Of a DNA stretch of 64,000 nt, positions 31,114 to 40,771 are shown piece after piece. The stretch lies in assembly GCA_021647885.1 (NCBI GenBank), contig JAKITV010000002.1, forward strand, positions 124,001-188,000, written 5' to 3'. This DNA is from Flavobacteriaceae bacterium. GTDB lineage: Bacteria; Bacteroidota; Bacteroidia; Flavobacteriales; Flavobacteriaceae. Each line of letters begins with the position of its first letter. Position 1 is the stretch's first letter. The notes below the pieces were generated by a model, which worked only from the letters and a program-made list of their open reading frames with translations, ran no database searches and was not told the origin of the DNA. Both the position numbers and the translations under genes were made by a program.

Positions 31114-31368
31114 TTTTTAATCAGTTGTTGTCTATTTTTTTAATAAGGTCTGATTGAATTCGCCTTTAATGAAATTAACAAAACAAGACGATTTTAATAG
31201 CTCATTTCAAAGGTATGTTAAATCCCATTATTGTGAAAATGGTTTAGCTTTTTTAGTATATTGCATTAATAAATAAGTGCACTTAAGTATTTAAAGTTAA
31301 AAAGTTATAAGTTGAAAATTAACTTTAGGCACTTAAAAACTTTAGACACTTTAAGTACTTAACATCAC

Positions 31369-32244
31369 ATGAATATTGTTATTTTATCTCGTAATGCCAA
31401 TCTTTATTCAACAGCCAGACTTATTGAAGAAGGTGAAGAGCGTGGTCATACCATTGAAGTGATCGACCCTTTAAAATGCGATTTAATTATCGAAAAAGAA
31501 AAACCTACTATTTATTATAAAGACAGATATTTAGATTATGTAGATGCTATTGTTCCTAGGATTGGAGCTTCGGTAACTTATTATGGTTGTGCTGTAGTGA
31601 GACAGTTTGAAATGATGAATGTTTTTACAACTGTTACATCTGAAGCCATAATTCATTCTAGAGACAAATTGCGTAGTTTTCAACGTCTATCAAAAGCAGG
31701 AGTAGGAATGCCAAAAACGGTTTTTACCAACTACTCTAGAGATGTTGTAGAGGTTTTAGAACATGTAGGCGGAACTCCAGTTGTAATTAAACTTCTGGAA
31801 GGCACACAAGGCATTGGTGTTGTTTTGGCTGAAACTAAAAATGCTGCAGAATCTGTTCTGGAAGCCTTTAATGGATTACAAGCTAGAGTCATTGTACAGG
31901 AATATATAAAAGAAGCCAATGGTGCAGATTTAAGAGCCTTAATTGTAGATGGTCAAATCGTAGGAGCTATGAAACGTCAAGGAATTGAAGGTGAATTTCG
32001 ATCTAACTTACATAGAGGTGGAGCAGCAAATTATATAAAACTCAGCGAACCTGAATTAAAATTAGCAATTAAAGCTGCTCGTGCTTTAAAACTTCCTGTA
32101 TGTGGCGTTGATATGTTGCAATCTAATCGAGGCCCTTTAATTTTAGAAATTAATTCTACACCAGGACTTGAAGGAATTGAGAAGGCAACTCAAAAAAACA
32201 TAGCAAAAGCAATTATTACATTTATCGAAAGAAATCGAAATTAA
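31369..32244 (+). CDS. rimK: RimK family alpha-L-glutamate ligase (ribosomal protein S6 modification)
   Basis: ATP-grasp motifs [60 protein letters not shown]. Confidence 0.93.
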   Translation: MNIVILSRNANLYSTARLIEEGEERGHTIEVIDPLKCDLIIEKEKPTIYYKDRYLDYVDAIVPRIGASVTYYGCAVVRQFEMMNVFTTVTSEAIIHSRDKLRSFQRLSKAGVGMPKTVFTNYSRDVVEVLEHVGGTPVVIKLLEGTQGIGVVLAETKNAAESVLEAFNGLQARVIVQEYIKEANGADLRALIVDGQIVGAMKRQGIEGEFRSNLHRGGAANYIKLSEPELKLAIKAARALKLPVCGVDMLQSNRGPLILEINSTPGLEGIEKATQKNIAKAIITFIERNRN

Positions 32245-33215
32245 TGGCTCCCAAAAAAACAGACATATTAAACATTTTAGGAGAGTCCATACCACTTGGA
32301 GAAAGGAGAGAAATCAATTTTAATGTTGCCAAATTACACACAAGAACTACGCTTGAAGTACCAGTAATTATTGAACGTTCTAAAAAATCTGGTCCAACAA
32401 TATTGTTTACTGCTGGTATACATGGAGATGAAGTTAATGGTGTGGAGATTGTCAGACAAATTATAGCCAAAGGCATAAATAAACCTAAATGCGGAACAAT
32501 TATTTGTATTCCTGTTATTAATATTTTTGGGTTTTTACATATGGATCGCGAATTTCCTGACGGAAGAGATTTAAATCGAATGTTTCCAGGAACAAAATCT
32601 GGATCTTTAGCGAGTCGTGTGGCTTATAAATTGATAAATGAAATTGTTCCAAAAGTAGATTTAATACTAGATTACCATACAGGAGCGGCAAATCGTTTTA
32701 ATGCTGCACAAATTAGAATTGCTAACAACAATGCTGCACTAAAAAAATTAGCTACAGTTTTTGGTGCTCCTTTTGTATTATATTCTAAAAACCTAAATAA
32801 ATCATTTAGAAATACGTGCTATAAACTAGGTGTTCCTATGCTATTATTTGAAGGAGGAAAATCATTTTCTTTTAACAAGAACATAACTAATACTGGCGTA
32901 AATGGAGCAAAACGTATATTGCATCATTTAGGAATGCTGCATACAACATTTAGAATTTCCAAACCAAAAAAGAAGTGTGTATTTATTGCCGAAAGCAAAT
33001 GGATAAGAGCAAAATATTCTGGGATGTTTAGAGCATCTGCTACTATAAATAAACTAGTTAACAAAGGTGATGTAATAGGTCATATTACAGATCCTTTTGG
33101 GAAATTTCATCATTTTGTAAAAGCACAACATTCAGGATATATTTTTAATGTTAATGAAGCTCCAATCGTAAACCAAGGTGACGCTTTATTTCATATATCA
33201 ACAAAGTTGGTTTAG
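32244..33215 (+). CDS. Succinylglutamate desuccinylase/aspartoacylase family protein
   Basis: GPTILFTAGIHGDEVNGVEIVRQII, RDLNRMFPG, LILDYHTG; start overlaps the rimK stop by 1 nt. Confidence 0.9.
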   Translation: MAPKKTDILNILGESIPLGERREINFNVAKLHTRTTLEVPVIIERSKKSGPTILFTAGIHGDEVNGVEIVRQIIAKGINKPKCGTIICIPVINIFGFLHMDREFPDGRDLNRMFPGTKSGSLASRVAYKLINEIVPKVDLILDYHTGAANRFNAAQIRIANNNAALKKLATVFGAPFVLYSKNLNKSFRNTCYKLGVPMLLFEGGKSFSFNKNITNTGVNGAKRILHHLGMLHTTFRISKPKKKCVFIAESKWIRAKYSGMFRASATINKLVNKGDVIGHITDPFGKFHHFVKAQHSGYIFNVNEAPIVNQGDALFHISTKLV

Positions 33216-33232
33216 ATTTAAAGTATTTAATT

Positions 33233-33877
33233 CTACGATGTTACTTTTTCTGAAGTACCTTCTTTAGGAAATGCCTTTTTATTAAAAACTAAAAGCAATC
33301 CTATTCCAGAGCTTATTGCCATATCTGCAATATTAAAAACCGGATTAAAAAACGTAAAGTATTCTCCACCCCAAAATGGCAACCATTCTGGCAAATAGCC
33401 TTTCCACATCGGGAAATGTAACATATCTACAACTTTTCCATGAAACAGAGAATCATAACCTCCATCTTGTGGTAAAAATGTTGCAACTTGACCATAACTA
33501 TCATTAAACAAAACACTATAAAAGACAGAGTCTATAATATTTCCTAATGCGCCAGCAAAAATTAATGAAATTGCAATTATAAGAATTTTAGAACTATGCT
33601 TCTTTAACGTATTTACAAGCCAATATGCTATTCCAACAATTGCAGCAAGTCTAAACAATGTTAAAAACAATTTTGCCGATCTATCAGAAATAAAAGGTAA
33701 AATATCATTTAATTTTGCTCCCCAAGCCATTCCGTTGTTTTCTATAAATAAAATTTGAAACCAACTAAAAACTCTTATGTCTTCGCCAAGGATAAAATTA
33801 GTTTTAATGTAAAACTTAGAGATTTGATCTATAAGTAGAATAAGAACTATAATAAGTGTTGCCTTTTTTAATGACAT
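33233..33877 (-). CDS. lspA: Lipoprotein signal peptidase
   Basis: LIDQISKFYIK, ENNGMAWG, GALGNIIDSVFY, VVDMLHFP, FNPVFNIADMAIS motifs. Confidence 0.94.
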   Translation of the reverse strand: MSLKKATLIIVLILLIDQISKFYIKTNFILGEDIRVFSWFQILFIENNGMAWGAKLNDILPFISDRSAKLFLTLFRLAAIVGIAYWLVNTLKKHSSKILIIAISLIFAGALGNIIDSVFYSVLFNDSYGQVATFLPQDGGYDSLFHGKVVDMLHFPMWKGYLPEWLPFWGGEYFTFFNPVFNIADMAISSGIGLLLVFNKKAFPKEGTSEKVTS

Positions 33878-33898
33878 TTAGTTTACTAAAATTAAAAT

Positions 33899-33975
33899 GT
33901 CATTCTGTCCCGATAGCTATCGGGAAGAGTGAAAAATCTTTAATAGACATTTCGACTACGTTCAGTATGACATAT
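33899..33975. repeat. REP-like intergenic repeat
   Basis: GTCATTCTGTCCCGATAGCTATCGGGAAGAGTGAAAAATCT...ATTTCGACTACGTTCAGTATGACA; inner perfect 18-nt palindrome and outer GTCAT/ATGAC arms. Confidence 0.75.
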
Positions 33976-34010
33976 ATGATTGGGAAATCTGTCTCTTTTT
34001 AAAAAAAGCT

Positions 34011-34394
34011 TTATTTCTGCATGTTTTTAGCTTCAATGCTTAATGTAGCATGTGGTACTAATTTTAAACGCTCCTTATTAATAAGCTTTCCTGTAACGCG
34101 ACAAATGCCATAAGTTTTGCTTTCTATACGAATAAGTGCATTTCTTAAATCTCTAATAAATTTTTCTTGTCTAATTGCCAATTGCGAATTCGACTCTTTG
34201 CTCATAACAGCACTGCCTTCATCAAACGCCTTAAACGTTGGTGCTGTATCTTCAGTACCATTATTATGGTCGTTCATATAAGCACTTTTAATAAGTTCTA
34301 AATCGTGTTGGGCCTTATCTATTTTTGATTGTATTAGTTCTTTAAATTCTGCTAAATCTGCATCAGAATATCTGTTGTTATTTTCTATTGCCAT
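34011..34394 (-). CDS. TraR/DksA family protein with degenerate zinc finger
   Basis: Coiled-coil region plus C-terminal YGICRVTGKLINKERLKLVPHATLSIEAK typical of DksA/TraR. Confidence 0.88.
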   Translation of the reverse strand: MAIENNNRYSDADLAEFKELIQSKIDKAQHDLELIKSAYMNDHNNGTEDTAPTFKAFDEGSAVMSKESNSQLAIRQEKFIRDLRNALIRIESKTYGICRVTGKLINKERLKLVPHATLSIEAKNMQK

Positions 34395-34398
34395 AATC

Positions 34399-37300
34399 TT
34401 AATGTTTTTTAATAAACAATTTGGTACTTACATCATCAAAAGTAATTTCTATACCATTGTTTACTTTGTCCATAATTTCTAACTTTTCGGTTAAGGTTTC
34501 TGTTTTAATATACTCTATATTTGAATGAACTGCTTTAACTATTTTATCATCTTTTTGAAGCATCACGTCTATCCTATCTGTCACATCAAACCCTGAATCT
34601 TTACGTAAATTTTGAATACGATTAACGAGCTCACGAGCAATCCCTTCTTTTCGTAAATCTTCGGTTAAAGTAACATCTAGAGCAACAGTTAAAGCACCTT
34701 CATTTGCTACTAGCCAACCTTCAATGTCTTGAGATGTGATTTCCACATCAGCAAGCTGTAAGATAATACTTTCCCCATTAATTTCAACGGCAAAAATACC
34801 ACTTTGTTCTATTTTATTTATATCTTCTGAAGTAAATTTATTTATAGTACTGGAAATCAACTTCATGTCCTTGCCAAAACGTGGTCCCAGAGCTTTAAAA
34901 TTAGGCTTTATTTGCTTTACCAAAATATCTGAAGCATCTTCCAAAAGCTCTATTTCTTTAACATTCACCTCATGCTTTATTAAATCTGAAACGGCTAAAA
35001 TTTCTTCCTTTTGGGTTTTACTGTCAACAGGAATCATGATTTTTTGCAGTGGCTGACGCACTTTTATTTTCTCTTTAGCTCTTAACGACAATACTAATGA
35101 CGATATTGTTTGCGCGTTTTCCATTTTACGTTCTAAAACTTTATCAATAAACGAGTCGTCATATTTAGGGAAATCTGCTAAATGCACACTTTCAAAAGCT
35201 TCTTTATTGGTAACAGAATTCAAATCCAAATATAATTTATCCATAAAGAAAGGTGCAATAGGAGCTCCTAGCTTTGCGATAGTAACCATACACATGTATA
35301 GTGTTTGATATGCCGAAATTTTATCTTGTTGGTAATCTCCTTTCCAGAAACGCCTTCTGCTTAAACGTACAAACCAATTACTTAAATAATCTTGTGTAAA
35401 ATCGGAAACAGCTCTTGCTGCTTTTGTTGGTTCGTAATCTTCATAAAAGGCATCAACTTTTTTAATCAAAGTATGTAATTCCGATAAAATCCAGCGGTCT
35501 ATTTCTGGACGTTCAGCTAAAGGAATATCTGCTTCAGCGTATTTAAACTTATCAAGATTAGTATATAGTGTGAAAAATGAATAGGTGTTATATAGTGTTC
35601 CGAAGAACTTACGTTTTACTTCTTCAATCCCTTCTAAATCAAATTTTAAATTGTCCCAAGGATTTGCATTCGCAATCATATACCAACGTGTAGCATCTGC
35701 ACCATATTTTTCTAACGTTTCAAAAGGATCTGTAGCATTACCCAAGCGTTTGGACATTTTTTGTCCGTTCTTATCCAATACTAAGCCATTTGACACCACA
35801 TTTTTGTATGCTACCGAATCGAAAACTATTGTAGCAATAGTATGTAATGTGTAAAACCAACCTCTAGTTTGGTCAACGCCTTCAGCAATAAAGTTGGCAG
35901 GGAAAGTTGTTCCTTTGTCAATCAAATCAGCATTTTCAAAAGGATAATGCCATTGCGCATAAGGCATACTTCCTGAATCGAACCATACATCAATTAAATC
36001 GCTTTCACGATGCATTGGTTTTCCTGATGGAGAAACCAATATAATTTTATCTACTATGCTTTTGTGTAAATCGATCTTATCGTAGTTTTCTTCTGAATAG
36101 TTTCCTACTTCAAAATCTTCAAAAATGTCCAATGGGATTAATCCCTTTGTAACGGCTTTTTGCATTTCATCTTTTAACTCTTCAACCGAGCCAATACAAA
36201 TGGTTTCTTTACCATCTTCAGTTCTCCAAATTGGTAACGGAATTCCCCAAAAACGAGAACGTGATAAATTCCAGTCGTTTGCATTTTTTAACCAGTTACC
36301 AAAACGCCCTTCTCCAGTCGATTTTGGTTTCCAATTAATCGTTTCATTCAGTTCAAACATTCTATCTTTTACATTTGTGACTTTAATAAACCAAGAATCT
36401 AATGGATAGTATAAAATTGGTTTGTCTGTTCGCCAACAATTTGGATAACTATGCTTGTATTTTTCAACCTTAAAGGCTTTATTTTCTTCTTTTAATTTAA
36501 TAGCTAACTCAACATCTACCGAGCGTTCTGGAGCTTCACCATCTTCATAATATTCGTTCTTTACATATTTGCCAGCAAATTCTCCCATTTCTGGACGAAA
36601 ACGTCCTTGTAAATCTACAAGAGGAACCAAATTACCTTCGCTGTCTTTTACTAATAATGGTGGCACTTCTGGTTTTGCTTGTTTTGCAACCATAGCATCA
36701 TCTTGACCAAAAGTTGGTGCTGTGTGTACTATTCCTGTACCATCTTCGGTTGTAACAAAATCTCCTGAAATTACACGGAAAGCATTTTCTGGATTGTCGT
36801 TTGGTAAAGCGTAAGGCAACAACTGTTCGTATTTAATTCCGACTAAATCTTTGCCTTTGCATTCTTTTACAGCGTGAAATGGAATTTTGGAATTATTAGT
36901 AGACTTCAAGTATGGAACATATAGTTGATATAATTCTTCTTCTTCCTCTTTTGTTAGTTTAATATTTTCTAATATTTTTGATGTAAGAAGTATTTCTTTA
37001 TTAAAGGAAAATCCTAAATTTTCAAACTGTACAGTATCATATTTGTATATTTTGTAAGCCAACAAGTTCAATTTAGATTCTGCTTGTATATATTTCTTTC
37101 CAAATTGTTTCCCAACTAAATTTTTAGCTAAAATTACATTAATAGGTTTTCCAGTATATTCATTAAAAGTTTTAATTAAAACATAATCAATTTTATTCCC
37201 TACTGTTAATGCTGTATTACTTGGAAGCGTCCAAGGAGTTGTGGTCCAAGCCAAAAAGTATAGTGTTCCTTCATTTTGTAAAAACTCTGGAAGTGACTCT

Positions 37301-37953
37301 TCTTTAGCTTTAAATTGCGCAACAACTGTTGTGTCTGTAATATCCTGATAGGTTCCAGGTTGATTCAATTCGTGTGAGCTTAAACCAGTTCCTGCTTTTG
37401 GTGAATATGGCTGGATGGTGTAACCTTTATACAATAAATTCTTATCATAGATTTGTTTGAGCAACCACCAAACACTTTCCATGTATTTTGGTTTGTAGGT
37501 AATATATGGATCGTCCATATTTACCCAATAACCCATTTTTTGAGTGAGGTCATTCCAAACATCTGTATAGCGCATTACAGCTTTTTTACAAGCTGCATTA
37601 TATTCTTCTACTGATATCGTTTTACCAATATCTTCTTTGGTAATTCCGAGTTCTTTTTCAACACCAAGTTCAATAGGTAAGCCATGTGTGTCCCAACCTG
37701 CTTTACGCTTTACCTGAAAGCCTTTTTGGGTTTTGTAACGACAAAAAATATCTTTAATGGCACGAGCCATAACATGATGAATTCCTGGTAAACCATTTGC
37801 AGAAGGAGGTCCTTCAAAAAACACAAACGGTTCGTTGCCTTCACGAGTAGTTACACTTTTTTCGAAGATGTTATTTTCTTCCCAATAGCTAAGAATTTCT
37901 TCTGCTACTTTTGGTAAATCAAGCCCTTTATATTCAGGAAATTTGATGCTCAT
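34399..37953 (-). CDS. ileS: Isoleucine--tRNA ligase
   Basis: FFEGPPSANGLPGIHHVMARAIKDIFCRYKTQKGFQV, GWDTHGLPIE, DKNGQKMSKRLGN. Confidence 0.97.
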   Translation of the reverse strand: MSIKFPEYKGLDLPKVAEEILSYWEENNIFEKSVTTREGNEPFVFFEGPPSANGLPGIHHVMARAIKDIFCRYKTQKGFQVKRKAGWDTHGLPIELGVEKELGITKEDIGKTISVEEYNAACKKAVMRYTDVWNDLTQKMGYWVNMDDPYITYKPKYMESVWWLLKQIYDKNLLYKGYTIQPYSPKAGTGLSSHELNQPGTYQDITDTTVVAQFKAKEESLPEFLQNEGTLYFLAWTTTPWTLPSNTALTVGNKIDYVLIKTFNEYTGKPINVILAKNLVGKQFGKKYIQAESKLNLLAYKIYKYDTVQFENLGFSFNKEILLTSKILENIKLTKEEEEELYQLYVPYLKSTNNSKIPFHAVKECKGKDLVGIKYEQLLPYALPNDNPENAFRVISGDFVTTEDGTGIVHTAPTFGQDDAMVAKQAKPEVPPLLVKDSEGNLVPLVDLQGRFRPEMGEFAGKYVKNEYYEDGEAPERSVDVELAIKLKEENKAFKVEKYKHSYPNCWRTDKPILYYPLDSWFIKVTNVKDRMFELNETINWKPKSTGEGRFGNWLKNANDWNLSRSRFWGIPLPIWRTEDGKETICIGSVEELKDEMQKAVTKGLIPLDIFEDFEVGNYSEENYDKIDLHKSIVDKIILVSPSGKPMHRESDLIDVWFDSGSMPYAQWHYPFENADLIDKGTTFPANFIAEGVDQTRGWFYTLHTIATIVFDSVAYKNVVSNGLVLDKNGQKMSKRLGNATDPFETLEKYGADATRWYMIANANPWDNLKFDLEGIEEVKRKFFGTLYNTYSFFTLYTNLDKFKYAEADIPLAERPEIDRWILSELHTLIKKVDAFYEDYEPTKAARAVSDFTQDYLSNWFVRLSRRRFWKGDYQQDKISAYQTLYMCMVTIAKLGAPIAPFFMDKLYLDLNSVTNKEAFESVHLADFPKYDDSFIDKVLERKMENAQTISSLVLSLRAKEKIKVRQPLQKIMIPVDSKTQKEEILAVSDLIKHEVNVKEIELLEDASDILVKQIKPNFKALGPRFGKDMKLISSTINKFTSEDINKIEQSGIFAVEINGESIILQLADVEITSQDIEGWLVANEGALTVALDVTLTEDLRKEGIARELVNRIQNLRKDSGFDVTDRIDVMLQKDDKIVKAVHSNIEYIKTETLTEKLEIMDKVNNGIEITFDDVSTKLFIKKH

Positions 37954-38035
37954 TATATCGTTAATTCTATAAGACTGCGAAATTAATGATTTTTAGGAAA
38001 ATAGAGGTTTAAATCAGTTGAATTGTATTATTATT

Positions 38036-38230
38036 TTATCTGATTTTAATTTTTTTTTTCAAATCATTCGAATTATTCATTATAGAATCAATTACTTTAG
38101 TAATAGGCAAAATATGAAGCAACGATTTTAAAGCTTCATTAACTGTTCTCATTTTTTTAGTTGGTATTACCAAATAAAACACCAATACTATTATAAAAGT
38201 TATGCAAAGACTTGAAATTATATTCATCAT
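38036..38230 (-). CDS. Small single-TM protein, unknown
   Basis: 64 aa with one N-terminal TM helix; in intergenic context, no opposing gene. Confidence 0.35.
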   Translation of the reverse strand: MMNIISSLCITFIIVLVFYLVIPTKKMRTVNEALKSLLHILPITKVIDSIMNNSNDLKKKIKIR

Positions 38231-38524
38231 TTAGATATTAAGGTAAACAACATTAAATAATTACAATTGATTTTACAGTCTTATAGTTATTGGGTTATTA
38301 ACCACATGTCAACAATTTAACTGTTTATAACTCATGCTTTTTGGTAAGAAAGTTAACAAAAAAATCTTGCGTCATCATGATTAACATCACAAATCAACAA
38401 GATTTTTTATAATTGATTAATAGCTGTGTAAAAGTAAGTTAAACAGCATCTTTTTGTTTATAGAAATACATAGCTGGTAAGAAATACTATATAAATGGTA
38501 ATTATTAGCAAATAGAAATCAAAA

Positions 38525-39658
38525 TCAACTATACTTTACCTTTCTTAATATTCTTATAGATTCTTTATAAAGCTCAAAAACTTCATCACTATAGTTTTTA
38601 AAAAGAGGTTTTGCTTCATGTAACTTATCTATAGCTTCATGAAATAAATTGAGGTAACAAATTAAATAAGTAGCAGGCAGGTTTCTTAAATCTATAGCTT
38701 CATTTTTATTTAACGAAATTCCTTTTTTCAACTTTTCTAAAATCGCATTGTTTGAATTGTAAATATGGTGCAATACTTTTTTATCATATTGAGGAGGATT
38801 AAATAAAAGCGTAGTTTCAATAGTATAGGTTACGTTATCTTCAAAACTAATTATAGTTTCTTCTAATTGGTAATACTTGTTTAAATTTTGAAGACCAAGA
38901 TTTACATATTCAATTATTTTAAATTTGTTATCATCAAAAGTTATATACACATCATCGAGGGCAGAATAGAACAACCTCACCTGTTCGTTTATAAGCTCAA
39001 TATCTACTCTCGAGAAAAAGGTTTTGTCTTTAACCATTTTTTTTTGCCCAGCCCAACACACTACAAAATATTCTTTAAACACTTTGTATTGTGGATTGTA
39101 ATCTTTACGCGTATTCATAAAATCGAAAACACCATCAAGCGTATGCTGTATATTGTTTTGAGCATGTTTTTCAATAGCTGAAACAATATTAGAATTCACA
39201 TCTTTTATTTCAATGTCAAAGACTTTAGGCATGCTCATACTTCCATCTCTGAAGAATACTGAGCCACCATAATATTTCCAAATGTTTCTACGTAGGGAAG
39301 TTATTTTTTCAATAGCTCTAATAGTGACCAAACCTACAACTTTAGCATTAGATAAATGTGGGAACGGAATGTTTTCATATTGTACAATTGGAGGATTGGC
39401 TAAATATGCATTTATAAGATTCTGAATTTTACTATCGTCAAAAAAATCCACGCCAATAATTGTATTATCTTCGTCCTCTACACCAATAACGATATAAGAA
39501 TTGTTTTTAGGATTACTGTTTGAAAGCGCACAAATATGCTTTAAGAATTTTGCTTTACCCTCTTTTTGGCTAATATCAATCTTTCGCTTTTTGTCATAGA
39601 AACTATTCTCATCATTATGAGCTAAAAGATTCTTTATTAAAAGGCGTTTGTTAATCAT
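38525..39658 (-). CDS. AlbA_2 (Schlafen-like) ATP-binding domain protein with uncharacterised C-terminus
   Basis: ISQKEGKAKFLKHICALSNSNPKNNSYIVIGVEDEDNTIIGVD...NLINAYLANPPI pattern of AlbA_2 domains. Confidence 0.75.
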   Translation of the reverse strand: MINKRLLIKNLLAHNDENSFYDKKRKIDISQKEGKAKFLKHICALSNSNPKNNSYIVIGVEDEDNTIIGVDFFDDSKIQNLINAYLANPPIVQYENIPFPHLSNAKVVGLVTIRAIEKITSLRRNIWKYYGGSVFFRDGSMSMPKVFDIEIKDVNSNIVSAIEKHAQNNIQHTLDGVFDFMNTRKDYNPQYKVFKEYFVVCWAGQKKMVKDKTFFSRVDIELINEQVRLFYSALDDVYITFDDNKFKIIEYVNLGLQNLNKYYQLEETIISFEDNVTYTIETTLLFNPPQYDKKVLHHIYNSNNAILEKLKKGISLNKNEAIDLRNLPATYLICYLNLFHEAIDKLHEAKPLFKNYSDEVFELYKESIRILRKVKYS

Positions 39659-39739
39659 ATTTATTTTCCGAGAAAGCGGAAATCTGTATATTTATTATTT
39701 TAGTTACTGTTTACTGCAACTGAAAACTGCTTTATAAAA

Positions 39740-40609
39740 TTACGGCACTTTATGTCCTTGACTAGCCTTTAAAATAAAAAACCAATCTTCAAGCTCTAAA
39801 TCTATTGCCAAGGCTATATTTGCATTTGTAATTCTTGTGTTATTTGTTGTTCCGATTACAGGATGAATTTTAGCAGGATGTTTTAATATCCATGCCAAAA
39901 GCAATTGGTCTTTAGTCGCGTTATACTTTTCTTGAAATATTTCTAATTGTTTGTGTAACCGTTTCATTTGTTCGGTCATTTCTTTAAATGTGTTACCTAA
40001 AGGCGACCAAGCCATTGGTATAATCTTTTTAATAATCATTTGATCTAATACGCCATTATACATAGCTAAATGATTAGTGATAGAAAACTCAATTTGATTA
40101 ATTGTTATTGGTACTTCGCTAAAAATTAAGTCAACTTGAGAAGACGTGAAGTTAGACACTCCAAAATCTTTTATTTTTCCTTCTTGAGCTAGTTTAGCAA
40201 TAGCTTCCATAACTTCGCAAGGATGCATTAAAGGGCTTGGTCTGTGCAATAAAAGAGCATCTAAATAATCTGTTTTTAAGTGTTTAAGAGACTCTTCAAC
40301 AGACCAGATAATGTAATCTTTAGAATAATTATAATGCTTTATTTTATTAGTTCTGCTTGTGCCTAAATATTGAATTCCACATTTAGAAACAAGCTGAATA
40401 TCACTTCTATTAATACCGCTTTCGGCAAAGGCAATACCAAATTCAGCTTCTGTTGAATAGTCTCCATAAATGTCGGCATGATCAAAAGTTGTGATATTGT
40501 TCTCTAAACAATGATGAATTAACGAACCCATTTCTTTGGTTTTGAGTTGTTTTCCCCATCGTCCCCAAGCCATTGTTCCTGCTATTACTTGTGAAAATTT
40601 TTCTTTCAT
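39740..40609 (-). CDS. Aldo/keto reductase
   Basis: TFDHADIYGDYSTEAEFG, LDALLLHRPSPL, KDFGVSNFTSSQVD, MAWSPLG. Confidence 0.92.
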   Translation of the reverse strand: MKEKFSQVIAGTMAWGRWGKQLKTKEMGSLIHHCLENNITTFDHADIYGDYSTEAEFGIAFAESGINRSDIQLVSKCGIQYLGTSRTNKIKHYNYSKDYIIWSVEESLKHLKTDYLDALLLHRPSPLMHPCEVMEAIAKLAQEGKIKDFGVSNFTSSQVDLIFSEVPITINQIEFSITNHLAMYNGVLDQMIIKKIIPMAWSPLGNTFKEMTEQMKRLHKQLEIFQEKYNATKDQLLLAWILKHPAKIHPVIGTTNNTRITNANIALAIDLELEDWFFILKASQGHKVP

Positions 40610-40771
40610 TAAAATATAAATTTGCAACATTAAAAATAATAAACTAAACTTAAAACAGTCTTTTACAAGCTGAATCTTTTAACCAATTATTAACAGCAAA
40701 AAACAAATAAATTTAACAATTTGCGATGTTAAAAAAAGTGAGTTATATTCACGCTTGAAAAAAATAACAAA

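Noticed and set aside
34736-35056. 106-aa antisense ORF
   Set aside because: Fully inside ileS; shadow ORF.
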